DNA of 64,000 nucleotides from Gordius sp. MW1 (taxonomy: Eukaryota > Nematomorpha > Gordioida > Gordea > Gordiidae), in the NCBI GenBank assembly GCA_964036665.1, contig OZ038530.1:14541001-14605000 (forward strand). Reading direction: 5' to 3'. This document shows positions 11,959-24,040 of this stretch, piece by piece. The translations under genes were made by a program, and so were the position numbers. The notes under the pieces were generated by a model, which had not been told where the DNA came from, ran no database searches, and saw only the letters and a list, made by a program, of their open reading frames with translations. Position 1 is the first letter of the stretch, and every line of letters starts with the position of its first letter.

Positions 11959-12099
11959 TCGATTGGCGCGGACTACACTAATATTGTTTATATTAATTTT
12001 TTTAATTCTTCACAAACTCCGGTGGTTAATTTAAATAATGAAGGTATGCAAATAAATTTTTTAGTAGATTCTGGGGCTTCTATTTCTATGATAAGATAA
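11959..12099 (+). pseudogene. Aspartic protease segment in frame after the Gag TGA
   Basis: The Gag frame continues after TGA without a stop for about 46 codons and contains NFLVDSGASISMI, the retropepsin active-site motif (DSG). It ends at TAA (12097-12099) soon after the active site; the rest of the protease lies in another frame near 12200-12300 (ELFVIDEK). The frame is therefore broken. Confidence 0.65.
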
Positions 12100-12235
12100 G
12101 TCAATGTAATTTTTTAAAATTTATACCTTTTAAAACTATCAATAAAAGTCATGTTTTAGTAAAACAGTTAGACGGGTCGAATCTCAAAATTTTGGGGGGA
12201 GTACGAAAGTTCGAGTATGTGCAGGCGAGGAAGTT

Positions 12236-15049
12236 TTGAAATTAGAGTTATTCGTTATCGATGAGAAGATAGATAATATTATGGGGTGGAATTGGATTAA
12301 ATTGATTGGGCCTCTAGTTAATTGGTGGGGCATTTGTAAAGATTCCACGTATAATAGAAAGATCTATTGTTTAATCAATAATGCTGATGACCATGCAACA
12401 CCCGGTTTCAAGGTAGCATCTATGCATAAATCCTTGGTTGTTATTAATGAGGCAATGGATGATCCAACCTCGGTTTCAGGGGCAAGGGTTTTTGTTGATA
12501 AGCCTCCGACCTCTGGTTGGGTTGATTGTGATGGTCAGTACGTCGGGAGACTGTGGCATTTTAACCTTGATAAGATTAAAGCTGAATTTTTGGAGATTTT
12601 TCGAGATGAATTAGGATGTTTATGCGATAACGTGTTTTCAATTAAGGTTCACTCAGATGCAATTCCTCGTTTTTGTCCTGCCCGTCGAATCCCGTTCATG
12701 TGGATTGAGAAGGTCAATAAAGTTATAGATAGTTGGTTAAAGGATAATGTGATTGAACCAATAGAGTATTCGGAGTGGGCTACCCCTTTAGTACCCGTTA
12801 AGAAAAATGACGGTAACATAAGGGTTTGTGCCGACTACAGAATAACTATTAATAAACATGTAATAGAGGTTAAATACCCCTTACCCAGAATAGAGATGGT
12901 CTTGGCTAATTTGAAAGGTTCTAGATTCTTTTTAAAGATTGACCTTAGGAATGCATACCTTCAGTTACGTGTAGATGATAAGACGTCTAAAATTTTAACA
13001 ATAAACACCGATAGAGGTTTGTTTGCTTTTAAACGATTACTTTTTGGTTTAAGTGTGTCAGCGCCAATTTTTCAACGAGCAATGTCTTCTATTTTTAATA
13101 ATTTAGATGGCATATTTTTCTATTTAGATGACATTTTGGTTACGGGTTCAACGCAAGCCGAGCATGACTCACGACTAGTTAATGTTTTATCTTTAATCAA
13201 GAGTAAAAATACGTGTTTCAGCGGATAAATGCATTTTTTGCGCAACTGAAATAACTTATTTGGGTCATATATTAGCCGATGGCGGGGTAAGGCCTACTTT
13301 AATTAAGATTGAAGCTATAAAAAATATGCAGAAGCCTAATAATAAAAAGGAGTTGTTTTCATTTTTAGGGCTTATGAATTATTATAGCAGATTTATTGAT
13401 AATTACACGAAGTTTTCGGGTCCCCTATACGAATTAACAAAAGATAATGTTTTGTTTAAATGGGAAGATAAAGAAGATCAATGTTTTAATTATTTAAAAG
13501 ATATTTTGTTAAAAGATTCCATCTTAAAATGTTTTGATCCGGTTAAATAGCACATCTTAAATGTTGATGCATCCAACACGGGTATAGGAGGAGCTTTATG
13601 TCAGGTCGAGGATGGAGTAGAACATCCTGTAATTTACTTTTCGCGTAAACTTAATGGGGCAGAACGCAATTACTCGGTGATTGAAAAAGAAGCGCTTGCT
13701 ATAACTTTTGGGTTAAAACGATGTAGGGAATATTTAATTGGCAAAACCTTTACAGTTTTTACCGATCACAAGCCTTTAATCAATTTGTTTCAAAAATTAA
13801 TACTGAATACTTGATGTCCCCACGTTTGCAAAGGTGGTTAATAATACTGGGTAATTTTTCATTAACATTAAAATATCGTAAAGGTAAGAATAATTGTTTA
13901 GCAGACGTTTTATCGCGTATGAGTGGTAATAACGAGAAGGCTGACAACGATATTGGGACCACGCAGACTAGTGACCATTACATTAAGGTATTAAAAATTG
14001 TTGAATTTAACGCCATAGTTAAGAGCTCAGAGACTGACCCCGATTTTATTAAAATAAAAGATGTTTTATTGGGTAATGAGGATAGTCAGTCGGTACCTTT
14101 CGCTTTTAAGCATGTGCTTAACGAGCTTTATTTGGAGGATAACGTAATTAAACGTAGCGAAAGAGTTGTCATACCTGCCGAGCTACGTGAGGATGTTTTA
14201 AAGGTACTTCACGAAGGGCATACAGGTATTACAAAGATGAAAGACATAGCTAGAAGGTATGTCTGGTGGCCTAAAATGACGAAAGGTATTGAAAGACAGG
14301 TTCGACAATGTGAATGGTGCAAGGCAAAGACGGCCATGCCTCGCAGAGACAAAGCGGCGAGATGGACACGTCCTAGTGGACCTTGGGATCGCATACACAT
14401 TGATTTTTTCGAACTTGAGAAAAAACGCTATATTTTAATTGTAGATGCTTTTTCGGGTTGGACTGAATTTAGAAAGGTTTTTAATATATCCACCCTGGTA
14501 ACAATTAATTTTTTAAAGGATTTAATTAGTTCGTATGGTTTTCCAAGGTGCGTAGTAACCGATAATGGCAGAGCATTTACTAGCGCCGATTTTAATAAAT
14601 TTTGTGAACAGTGGAAAATAAGACATGTATTTACACCACCATATCATCCAAGTTCTAATGGAGAGGTTGAGAGATATGTAGGTATAGTTAAAAAATGGAT
14701 TAGGTTATCTCAGTCTGGTAAGGACGGTACCTGGCTATATAGATTATATCATAACATGTCGCCCAGGTATCCAGATCGATTACCAGTAGGCGAGGAGTTT
14801 CTTAATCGTAAATTAAGATATCCGCCTGATTTTTTATTAGAATTAGATAATGATAATAATACTTTAACGACTATCCCTCGTTTTAAATTAAATCAGCTAG
14901 TATGGTCACGTAACTATGCAGGTGAACCCATGTGGGTTTTGGCACATATTATTGATCATATTGGTAATAAGATTTATAAAGTAAGACTTTTAGAAAGTCA
15001 GAAAGAGGAAGTAAGACATTTGGAGCAATTATTGATGCACGATGTCTGA
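12236..15049 (+). pseudogene. pol: Family A copy 2 pol, three inactivating changes
   Basis: 12236-13228 holds the protease tail, a conserved spacer (LINNADDHATPGF), and reverse transcriptase with FFYLDDILVTGS. 13260-13550 continues the RT connection. From 13811 RNase H ends and integrase follows, with the HHCC region (HEGHTG, CEWCK), the DDE residues (IHIDFF, VVTDNGRAFTS, then Glu in HPSSNGEVER) and a C-terminal tail to HLEQLLMHDV. Compared with the inverted sister copy it has a frameshift just before 13228, a TAG at 13548 and a small deletion near 13797. Without these it would be a normal-length gypsy pol; as it stands it is inactive. Confidence 0.85.
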
Positions 15050-15056
15050 TTAATGT

Positions 15057-15084
15057 CGGGATACATTATTAATAATGTATCCCG
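15057..15084. repeat. Perfect 28-bp palindrome at the junction of the inverted A copies
   Basis: CGGGATACATTATT followed directly by its reverse complement. It lies 8 bp after the stop of forward pol and just before the inverted LTR; ATTGGTAGCAC (minus strand) follows it. Confidence 0.9.
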
Positions 15085-15590
15085 AGTGCTACCAATAACG
15101 TATCCCGACTGATTTGTAATATCCCAAAATACTGCTCTTTATTCAGTCTCAATAACTCGTACAAATAATATCGGTAAAATGTTCGTTATAATTGCGATAA
15201 ACCAATAATTAACAGGTAATAACAATAAAATATAAACGGGGGAATGGACGTAAGTAATTTCGTGAGTTTTAATCGTCTACGAGTCGGTAACAGTATGGAG
15301 TCGTATGACTTTTGGAGTTTGATCGCTTTACTGCACAGAGGGAAGAAAAATATACATGATTAAAATGCAGCGTAAAATCCAGCCTTATAACATAGTCGAT
15401 GCGCCTCTTAATTTGAATGAGGGATGCCGACCGTTCGACGCCTGCCTCTAATTGGTGCACGTCTATTCACATAACAAAATACATTTCTTTCCCGACGCTA
15501 TCTCATTAGCATAGGCTAGCCCAAAGAATTAACAACCTAACTACGACTGCCGCAGTAACCAAATGAAGTAAAAACTACCTAACTACCACA
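15085..15590 (-). repeat. Family A LTR, inverted
   Basis: Minus-strand LTR starting TGTGGTAGTTAGG at 15590. The middle part (for example 15360-15460, ATCCAGCCTTATAACATAG) is the reverse complement of the A LTR at 3822-4333. The portion nearest 15085 differs from copy 1, so the 3' boundary is uncertain. Confidence 0.65.
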
Positions 15591-16033
15591 CCTTCCCTTT
15601 TTACCTTCCCTGGCACCTCCTTAATAGTGCCCAGGGAAAGTTGTTGTAGTGCCTCCGCCGCACTCAGCGACGATCGCTCACTACCAGCTGGCACCGCCTC
15701 ACTTGCCCTTGGGATTACCTCAGGAGTAGCCAGAGGCACGTCAACTACCTGTGCCGTGCCTGTGCTCCTTCCTGCGCACATGGGCATCACGTGCCAACGA
15801 CGGCACTCATTGCACCTCCTCCGAGGCCTGCTCACGGGTCTCACATGTCGCGGACCTCCATACGGAACTGGTCCCCCCGGCACCCTCGATGGTGGTGGCT
15901 CGATCATCGCTACTACCCTAGGTAGTCCGTCTACCCCGATTATCATTGTTAAATGAATGGGTCCCGGCGGATGAATAGCCACTGTTCTCCTCACCACCAC
16001 CTCTATCGAGCACAAGGAAAGTTGTAAACGCAT
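15575..16033 (-). CDS. Third ORF of the inverted family A copy
   Basis: 152 codons from MRLQLSLCS, colinear with the 131-codon frame at 3397-3792. Both share MRLQLS near the start, PPGPIHLT, GLPRVVAM, a CNECRRWHVMPMC-type C-X2-C-X3-H-X4-C motif and a SSLSAAEALQQLSLG-like C-terminal region. The two products differ at many single residues but keep frame, length and cysteines, which suggests past selection. It starts about 20 bases after the pol stop on the minus strand and runs into the LTR start. Family unknown; it could be an accessory nucleic-acid-binding protein. Confidence 0.55.
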   Translation of the reverse strand: MRLQLSLCSIEVVVRRTVAIHPPGPIHLTMIIGVDGLPRVVAMIEPPPSRVPGGPVPYGGPRHVRPVSRPRRRCNECRRWHVMPMCAGRSTGTAQVVDVPLATPEVIPRASEAVPAGSERSSLSAAEALQQLSLGTIKEVPGKVKREGVVVR

Positions 16034-16053
16034 CTAGATATAAAAAACATTAA

Positions 16054-18070
16054 TTAGACATCGTGCATCAATAATTGCTCCAAATGTCTTACTTCCTCTT
16101 TCTGACTTTCTAAAAGTCTTACTTTATAAATCTTATTACCAATATGATCAACAATATGTGCCAAAACCCACATGGGTTCACCTGCATAGTTACGTGACCA
16201 TACTAGCTGATTTAATTTAAAACGAGGGATAGTCGTTAAAGTATTACTATCATTATCTAATTCTAATAAAAAATCAGGCGGATATCTTAATTTACGATTA
16301 AGAAACTCCTCGCCTACTGGTAAACGATTTGGATACCTGGGAGACATGTTATGATATAATCTATATAGCCAGGTACCGTCCTTACCAGACTGAGATAACC
16401 TAATCCATTTTTTAACTATACCTACATATCTCTCAACCTGTCCATTAGAACTTGGATGATATGGTGGTGTAAATACATGTCTTATTTTCCACTGTTCACA
16501 AAATTTATTAAAATCGGCGCTAGTAATGCTCTGCCATTATCGGTTACTACGCACCTTGGAAAACCATACGAATTAATTAAATCCTTTAAAAAATTAATTG
16601 TTACCAGGTTGGATATATTAAAAACCTTTCTAAATTCAGTCCAACCCGAAAAAGCATCTACAATTAAAATATAGCGTTGTTTCTCAAGTTCGAAAAAATC
16701 AATGTGTATGCGATCCCAAGGTCCACTAGGACGTGTCCATCTCGCCGCTTTGTCTCTGCGAGGCATGGCCGTCTTTGCCTTGCACCATTCACATTGTCCA
16801 ACCTGTCTTTCAATACCTTTCGTCATTTTAGGCCATACCTTCTAGCTATGTCTTTCATCTTTGTAATACCTGTATGCCCTTCGTGAAGTACCTTTAAAAC
16901 ATCCTCACGTAGCTCGGCAGGTATGACAACTCTTTCGCTACGTTTAATTACGTTATCCTATAAATAAAGCTCGTTAAGCACATGCTTAAAAGCTAAAGGT
17001 ACCGACTGACTATCCTCATTACCCAATAAAACATCTTTTATTTTAATAAAATCGGGGTCAGTCTCTGAGCTCTTAACTATGGCGTTAAATTCAACAATTT
17101 TTAATACCTTAATGTAATGGTCACTAGTCTGCGTGGTCCCAATATCGTTGTCAGCCTTCTCGTTATTACCACTCATACGCGATAAAACGTCTGCTAAACA
17201 ATTATTCTTACCTTTACGATATTTTAATGTTAATGAAAAATTACCCAGTATTATTAACCACCTTTGCAAACGTGGGGACATCAAGTATTCAGTATTAATT
17301 TTTTGAAACAAATTGATTAAAGGCTTGTGATCGGTAAAAACTGTAAAGGTTTTGCCAATTAAATATTCCCTACATCGTTTTAACCCAAAAGTTATAGCAA
17401 GCGCTTCTTTTTCAATCACCGAGTAATTGCGTTCTGCCCCATTAAGTTTACGCGAAAAGTAAATTACAGGATGTTCTACTCCATCCTCGACCTGACATAA
17501 AGCTCCTCCTATACCCGTGTTGGATGCATCAACATTTAAGATGTGCTCTTTAACCGGATCAAAACATTTTAAGATGGAATCTTTTAACAAAATATCTTTT
17601 AAATAATTAAAACATTGATCTTCTTTATCTTCCCATTTAAGCAAAACATTATCGTTTGTTAATTCGTATAGGGGACCCGAAAACTTCGTGTAATTATCAA
17701 TAAATCTGCTATAATAATTCATAAGCCCTAAAAATGAAAACAACTCCTTTTTATTATTAGGCTTCTGCATATTTTTTATAGCTTCAATCTTAATTAAAGT
17801 AGGCCTTACCCCGCCATCGGCTAATATATGACCCAAATAAGTTATTTCAGTTGCGCAAAAAATGCATTTATCCGCTGAAACACGTATTTTTACTCTTGAT
17901 TAAAGATAAAACATTAACTAGTCGTGAGTCATGCTCGGCTTGCGTTGAACCCGTAACCAAAATGTCATCTAAATAGAAAAATATGCCATCTAAATTATTA
18001 AAAATAGAAGACATTGCTCGTTTAAAAATTGGCGCTGACACACTTAAACCAAAAGGTAATCGTTTAAAAG
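16054..18070 (-). pseudogene. pol: Family A pol, inverted copy (RT palm to integrase)
   Basis: Minus-strand counterpart of 13020-15049, very similar in translation: 17836-16958 is RT connection and RNase H, 16826-16482 is integrase core, and 16347-16054 is the C-terminal tail ending HLEQLLMHDV. It has its own breaks, different from the forward copy: a stop near 16960, a deletion of about 7 bases near 16838 and a frame change near 16490. It begins abruptly at about 18070 within RT, where a family B LTR starts on the opposite strand. Confidence 0.85.
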
Positions 18071-18071
18071 C

Positions 18072-18771
18072 TGTTGTATTTGCATAAAAGATATACCAAT
18101 GGTTCTGTTGTAGGTATGATTTAGTTAATGTTTACAAACTAATGAAGGCGCTTACGCAAATGAGATAGCGTGCTAACTAAAATTAGAAGTAAACGAATAT
18201 TCTAATGGCAGTCTCAAGTTAGTGGAGACGTGCAATATATCCAACAGGCTGGAAGCATTCTCCATTCAAATGAGAGGCGCATCGACAGGGTTTTAAATAG
18301 CGAGATGTTGACCACGAGAGATCAGTTATTTTATTTAGTTATTTTATTTAGTTATTTTGTTTAGTTATTTTTTAGTCCTGCAGAGGAGGTTGTTAGTTTT
18401 TTAATCAGGACACGTTTAGTCCTGCGGGTAGGGAGATGTTTATTTCTCATTGTAGACACGTGGTTCCAGCGGCAATAATCCATCAAGAGCCAGACCAGAT
18501 ACCTGCCCTTCTCCCTTACTACGATTATCAACCACACGCTTAACATCCCGTAATTAAATACCTCCGATTACACTTAGTTGACACTCATCCTACCGGACCG
18601 ATTCCACGACGATCTCTCAAGGCCATCATCCTAACACTTACATATTCACTTACATTTATTGATTAATTGGAAAAAACATTATTCAATCGATTGATCGTGA
18701 TTTGTCGTTATTACACTTGTTGTACTTATTGATTGGCGGGAAATAAAGATTACGAGTTGCTTGACATATTA
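18072..18771 (+). repeat. 5' LTR of the complete family B element
   Basis: Runs from TGTTGTATTTGCATAAAAG to TTGACATATTA. TTGGTAGCACG, the primer-binding-like site, follows at 18773 and again 27 bp later. Confidence 0.75.
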
Positions 18772-20094
18772 ATTGGTAGCACGTTGATTGACATATTAAT
18801 TGGTAGCACGAGGAGAAAGAAACCCACGAGCGGACGCCAGCAACAAGCCGAAGAACCGTCATAGCACGAGATTCGTGACGTTAGACGTTCGAAGTGTATA
18901 CAAAAGAAAAGGAAAGAAGGACCACTTTGTCTTAACTGGGTTAGTACAATTGTAGCACGACGAGGAGAACCCCCGAAGGACAAACGAATTTGGTAGGACG
19001 AGCAAAAGTAATCCGAAGAACCGTCAGAGGTATAATTTGTTTTTGATGGAAAAATCTCCGTTAATCTTAATTATTTTAATTTTAATTTTTGTAGTGTCAC
19101 TTGATAATTAGAATATTTTTGAGGTTAAATTATTGATTCTTACGTTGTATTTTCAATTAGTCTGCTATATTTTACATATTATTGATATATTCTCCTCCTT
19201 TATTGTACATATTATTAATATATTCTTACGTAATATTTTGCTTTATTGATTTTTCATTTTAAATAAAAAATGGACGCGATAATTTAACTCATTTGATTGT
19301 GGGTTATATTTTTGCCAAAAGAGGCGTTTTCATTTTTTTTAATGTAATTTTTATCGACTAGTCGTTTGTCTTATCATTAATGATCTTGGTCTTTTGAGTA
19401 TAGATTACCTCCTGTAGAGGGACTTTAATTAAATTGTGGGTGTCAACGCTATAAATTTATTTTCTTCATTTTTGTTCGATCACTTATCGAATTTTTATTA
19501 TCATGTTTGGGCCGAAGGCTTCATGTAATTTTATTAATTTTGGCCATAAGTGAAAAGATGTCTTCTCATGGTTTTAGCACAGATAATAATAGTATATTTT
19601 TGGTAACTAAAATCGCTTATGCAAATGAGTAGGGTGAATAATTTTTAAAGTAACACAGCTCATTATAGACAATATATAGGCGACAGGGTAGCAACGTTCT
19701 AACGGTATGCAAGATAATAATGATAATTTTGTTGTCATGGGCACGCAGGAACTAGATCCTGGCCCCCGTAACTTTAATTAACGCTCATTTATGGTTTATA
19801 TTAATCTGTTTTTTTTTCACAAACTCCGGTGGTTTATTTAAATATTGAAGGTAAGCAAATAAATTTTTTGGTAAATTCTGGGGTCTCAATTTATGTTATA
19901 AGTAAATGTAATTTTGTTAAAATTATGGCCTTTTAAAAGCATAAATAAATAAAAGGCATGTTTTAGTAGAACAATTAGACGGTTCGAAGATTAAACTTGT
20001 CGGGAATACTAAAGTTCGAGTATGTGCAAACGAGGAAGTTTTAGAATTAAAGTAATTCGTTATCGATGAGAAATTAGATAATATTACGGGTCCT

Positions 20095-20346
20095 ATGGTT
20101 AATTGGCGGGACATTGGTAAAAACTATAGTGATAGAAATATGAAAATCAGTTGTTTAATTAATAATGCTGATGACCATGCAACACCCGGTTTCAAGGTAG
20201 CATCTATGCATAAATCCTTGGTTGTTATTAATGAGGCAATGGATGATCCAACCTCGGTTTCAGGGGCAAGGGTTTTCGATAATAAGCCTACGACCCCTGG
20301 TTGGGTTGATTGTGATGGTCAGTACGTCGGGAGACTGTGGCATTAG
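20095..20346 (+). pseudogene. Residual pol spacer in family B
   Basis: An open stretch of 83 codons equal to the protease-RT spacer of family A copy 2 (both contain INNADDHATPGFKVASMH). It stops where RT should begin; later RT sequence is shredded. It marks B as a derivative of A rather than an independent element. Confidence 0.6.
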
Positions 20347-20752
20347 AACATTGATAGAATTAAAGTGGAATATAGTTAAATATTTTTCGTGAGAGATTAG
20401 GTTGTTTGAATGATAACGTTTTTTCGATAAGGGTTCACTTAGATGCAAGTCCTCATTTTTTGCCCTACCCGTCTAATACCTTTTATTTGGGTTGATAAGG
20501 TCAATAACATTATAAATGTTTGATGGATTTTTAATAACCCCTAATTAGAATCGAAATAATGTTAGCTATATTAAAAAGTTCTAAAATCTTTTCAAAGATA
20601 GATCTTAGGAAGGCTTACTTTTTAGTTACGTGTAGACGATAAGACATCTAGTATTTTAACAATAGACACCGATAGAGGTGTGGTACGGAGTTCCTGCAGC
20701 AGCTTTACCTTGGCCCTAAATGGGAGGTGCAGGAAAAGGTAAAAGGGGAAGG

Positions 20753-21502
20753 TGTTGTAGGTGTGAAATTATTTGCATAAAAGATATACCAATGGTTCTG
20801 TTGTAGGTATGATTTAGTTAATGTTTACAAACTAATGAAGGCGCTTACGCAAATGAGATAGCGTGCTAACTAAAATTAGAAGTAAACGAATATGCTAATG
20901 GCAGTCTCAAGTTAGTGGAGACGTGCAATATATCCAACTGTCTGGAAGCATTCTCCATTCAAATGAGAGGCGCTTCGACAGGGTTTTAAATAGCGAGATG
21001 TTGACCACGAAAGATCAGTTATTTTATTTAGTTATTTTATTTAGTTATTTTATTTAGTTATTTTGTTTAGTTATTTTTTAGTCCTGCAGGAGGAGGTTGT
21101 TAGTTTTTTAATCAGGACACGTTTAGTCCTGCGGGTGGGGGATGTTTATTTCTCATTGTAGACACGTGGTTCCAGTGGCAATAATCCATCAAGAGCCAGA
21201 CCAGATACCTGCCCTTCTCCCTTACTACGATTATCAACCACAAGCTTAACATCCCGTAATTAAATACCTCCGATTACACTTAATTGACACTCATCCTACC
21301 GGACCGATCCCACGACGATCTCTCAAGGCCATCATCCTAACACTTACATGTTCACTTACATTTGTTGATTGACTGGAAAAACATTATTCAATTGATTGAT
21401 GTGATTTGTCGTTATTACACTTGTTGTACTTATTGATTGGCGGGAAATAAAGATTACGAGTTGCTTGACATATTAATTGGTAGCACGTTGATTGACATAT
21501 TA
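20753..21502 (+). repeat. 3' LTR of the complete family B element
   Basis: Begins TGTTGTAGGTGTG right after the purine run AAAAGGGGAAGG. Ends at GACATATTA; beyond it lies B internal sequence in the opposite direction. Confidence 0.75.
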
Positions 21503-22567
21503 CTACCAAAAAATTTATTTGCTTACCTTCAATATTTAAATAAACCACCGGAGTTTGTGGAAAAAAAACAGATTAATATAAACCATAAATGAGCGTTAAT
21601 TAAAGTTACGGGGGCCCGGTTCTAGAGAATTTTCCTGCGTGCCCCTGACAACAAAATTATCATTATTATCTTGCATATTAGAACGTTGCTACCCTGTCGC
21701 CTATATATTGTCTATAATGAGCTGTGTTACTTTAAAAATTATTCACCCTACTCATTTGCATAAGCGATTTTAGTTACCAAAAATATACAATTATTATCTG
21801 TGCTAAAACCATGAGAAGACATCTTTTCACTTATGGCCAAAATTAATAAAATTACATGAAGCCTTCGGCCCAAATATGATAATAAAAATTCGATAAGTGA
21901 TCGAACAAAAATGAAGAAAATAAATTTATAGCGCTGACACCCACAATTTAATTAAAGTCCCTCTACAGGAGGTAATCTATACTCAAAAGACCAAGATCAT
22001 TAATGATAAGACAAACGACTTGTCGATAAAAATTACATTAAAAAAAATGAAAACGCCTCTTTTGGCAAAAATATAACCCACAATCAAATGAGTTAAATTA
22101 ACGCGTCCATTTTTTATTTAAAATGAAAAAGCAAAATATTACGTAAGAATATATTAATAATATGTACAATATAGCAGACTAATTGAAAATACAACGTAAG
22201 AATCAATAATTTAAAATCAAAAATATTCTAATTATCAAGTGACACTACAAAAATTAAAATTAAAATAATTAAGATTAACGAAGATTTTTCCATCAAAAAC
22301 AAATTATACCTCTGACGGTTCTTCGGATTACTTTTGCTCGTCCTACCAAATTCGTTTGTCCTTCGGGGGTTCTCCTCGTCGTGCTACAATTGTACTAACC
22401 CAGTTGAGACAACGTGGTCCTTCTTTCCTTTTCTTTTGTATGCACTTCGAACGTCTAACGTCACGAATCTCGTGCTATGACGGTTCTTCGGCTTGTTGCT
22501 GGCGTCCGCTCGTGGGTTTCTTTCTCCTCGTGCTACCAATTAATATGTCAATCAACGTGCTACCAAT
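21503..22567 (-). mobile_element. Family B leader and Gag relics, inverted
   Basis: The reverse complement of about 18772-19870. It begins at 21503 inside the Gag/protease relic (GGTAAGCAAATAAATTTTT on minus) and runs to the primer-binding-like sites next to the LTR at 22568. Confidence 0.75.
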
Positions 22568-23263
22568 TAATATGTCAAGCAACTCGTAATCTTTATTTTC
22601 AGCCAATTAATAAGTACAACAAGTGTCATAACGACAAATCACGATCAATCGATTGAATAATGTTTTTCCAGTCAATCAATAAATGTAAGTGAATATGTAA
22701 GTGTTAGGATGATGGCCTTGAGAGATCGTCGTGGAATCGGTCCGGTAGGATGAGTGTCAACTAAGTGTAATCGGAGGTATTTAATTGCGGGATTTTAAGC
22801 TTGTGGTTGATAATCGTAGTAAGGGAGAAGGGCAGGTATCTGGTCTGGCTCTTGATGGATTATTGCCGCTGGAACCACGTGTCTAAAATGAGGAATAAAC
22901 ATCTCCCCACCCGCAGAACTAAATGTGTCCTGATTAAAAAACTAACAACCTCCTCTGCAGGACTAAAAAAATTAAACAAAATAACTAAATAAAATAACTG
23001 ATCTTTCGTGGTCAACATCTCGCTATTTAAAACCCTGTCGAAGCGCATCTTATTTGAATGGAGAATGCTTCCAGACAGTTGGATATATTGCACGTCTCCA
23101 CTAACTTGAGACTGCCATTAGCATATTCGTTTACTTCTAATTTTAGTTAGCACGCTATCTCATTTGCGTAAGCGCCTTCACTAGTTTTTAAACATTAACT
23201 AAATCATACCTACAACAGAACCATTGGTATATCTTTTATGCAAATAATGTCACACCTACAACA
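22568..23263 (-). repeat. Family B LTR, inverted
   Basis: About 696 bp, minus strand from TGTTGTAGG at 23263 to TTGACATATTA at 22568. B internal sequence is on both sides: leader at lower coordinates, 3' internal end at higher coordinates, as if one LTR is shared by two tandem inverted elements. Confidence 0.75.
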
Positions 23264-23640
23264 CCTTCCCCTTTTACCTTTTCCGGCACCTCCTATTTAA
23301 GGCCAAGGTAAAGCTGCTGCAGGAACTCCGTACCACGCCTCTATCGGTGTTTTTTGTTAAAATATTACATGTCTTATCGTCTACACGTAACTGAAAAGTA
23401 AGCCTTCCTAAGATCTATCTCTGAAAAGATTTTAGAACTTTTTAAATTAGCTAACATTATTTCGATTCTAATTAGGGGTTATTAAAAATCTAACATTTAT
23501 AATGTCATTGACCTTATCAACCCAAATAAAAGGTATTAGACGGGTGGGCAAAAACGAGGACTTGCATCTGAGTGAACCCTTATCGACAAAACGTTATCGT
23601 TCAAACAACCTAGTTTCTCACGAAAAAATCAACTATATTC
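23264..23640 (-). mobile_element. 3' internal end of an inverted family B element
   Basis: Starts with the purine tract complement CTTCCCCTTTTACC and continues through the empty target site of the GCCCG MITE (about 23320). It stops at about 23640 at family C sequence. Confidence 0.7.
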
Positions 23641-24040
23641 CACCTATGTAAATTAGACTTAAAGAAATAATGCAAAATTTAAATTTTGCCCTACCAGAAG
23701 ACATGATAAGAAAGAATATATCCCTAATGATCTAAAAACAACGGAGTATGTTTTTGTATGCAATAACACGGTCAGAAAATCTTAAAAACCCCATATGATG
23801 GACCTTTTAAAGTACTAAAAAGGAGAAAGAAATTTTTCAAAGTGACATAAGTTAATAAAGAGCAAACATATCAATTGACAGACTCAAACCAGCATGGATC
23901 AAAACAAAAGAAGATGATAGTAACATTTTACCTGTCCAACAACGGATTTTTAGACATGGAAGAACCATAACTACTCCACAAAAATTTTTTTCTTATAAAT
24001 TATAATATATATTTTTTTTTCTTTTTTTTTAGAGGGGGAG
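23641..24040 (+). pseudogene. pol: 3' end of element C pol, downstream of the inserted cluster
   Basis: In mixed frames the translation gives the typical integrase tail of this gypsy lineage (a KTPYDGPFKVLK-like segment, then SIDRLKPAWIKTKEDD). A T-rich run and the polypurine tract AGAGGGGGAG precede the LTR. It appears to continue the frame cut at 7626 after a loss of only some tens of bases. Confidence 0.75.

Larger units (their letters stand above)
11157..15049 (+). mobile_element. Family A copy 2, forward, nearly complete internal region
   Basis: Starts with TGGTAGCACGAGG (primer-binding site) at about 11159, then a leader of roughly 460 bp, Gag, protease and pol up to the end of integrase. 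The 5' LTR is missing and sequence after 15049 does not continue into the third ORF. It is the best-preserved A coding region in the window and is inverted relative to the copy at 16054-18070. Confidence 0.85.
18072..21502 (+). mobile_element. Family B element with both LTRs (non-autonomous)
   Basis: LTR 18072-18771, internal region 18772-20752, LTR 20753-21502. The 5' LTR starts TGTTGTA but lacks about 11 bases present in the other copies. The 3' LTR carries 27 extra bases equal to the start of the leader (ATTGGTAGCACG...), so the true LTR end may lie after a second GACATATTA. The interior has a leader of about 270 bp, A-type Gag and protease scraps, one conserved coding block and a purine tract. 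It resembles a large retrotransposon derivative (LARD-like) of family A. Confidence 0.8.

Noticed and set aside
15627..15956. Plus-strand frame of 109 codons
   Set aside because: Shadow of the third ORF on the minus strand; high G+C keeps both strands open.
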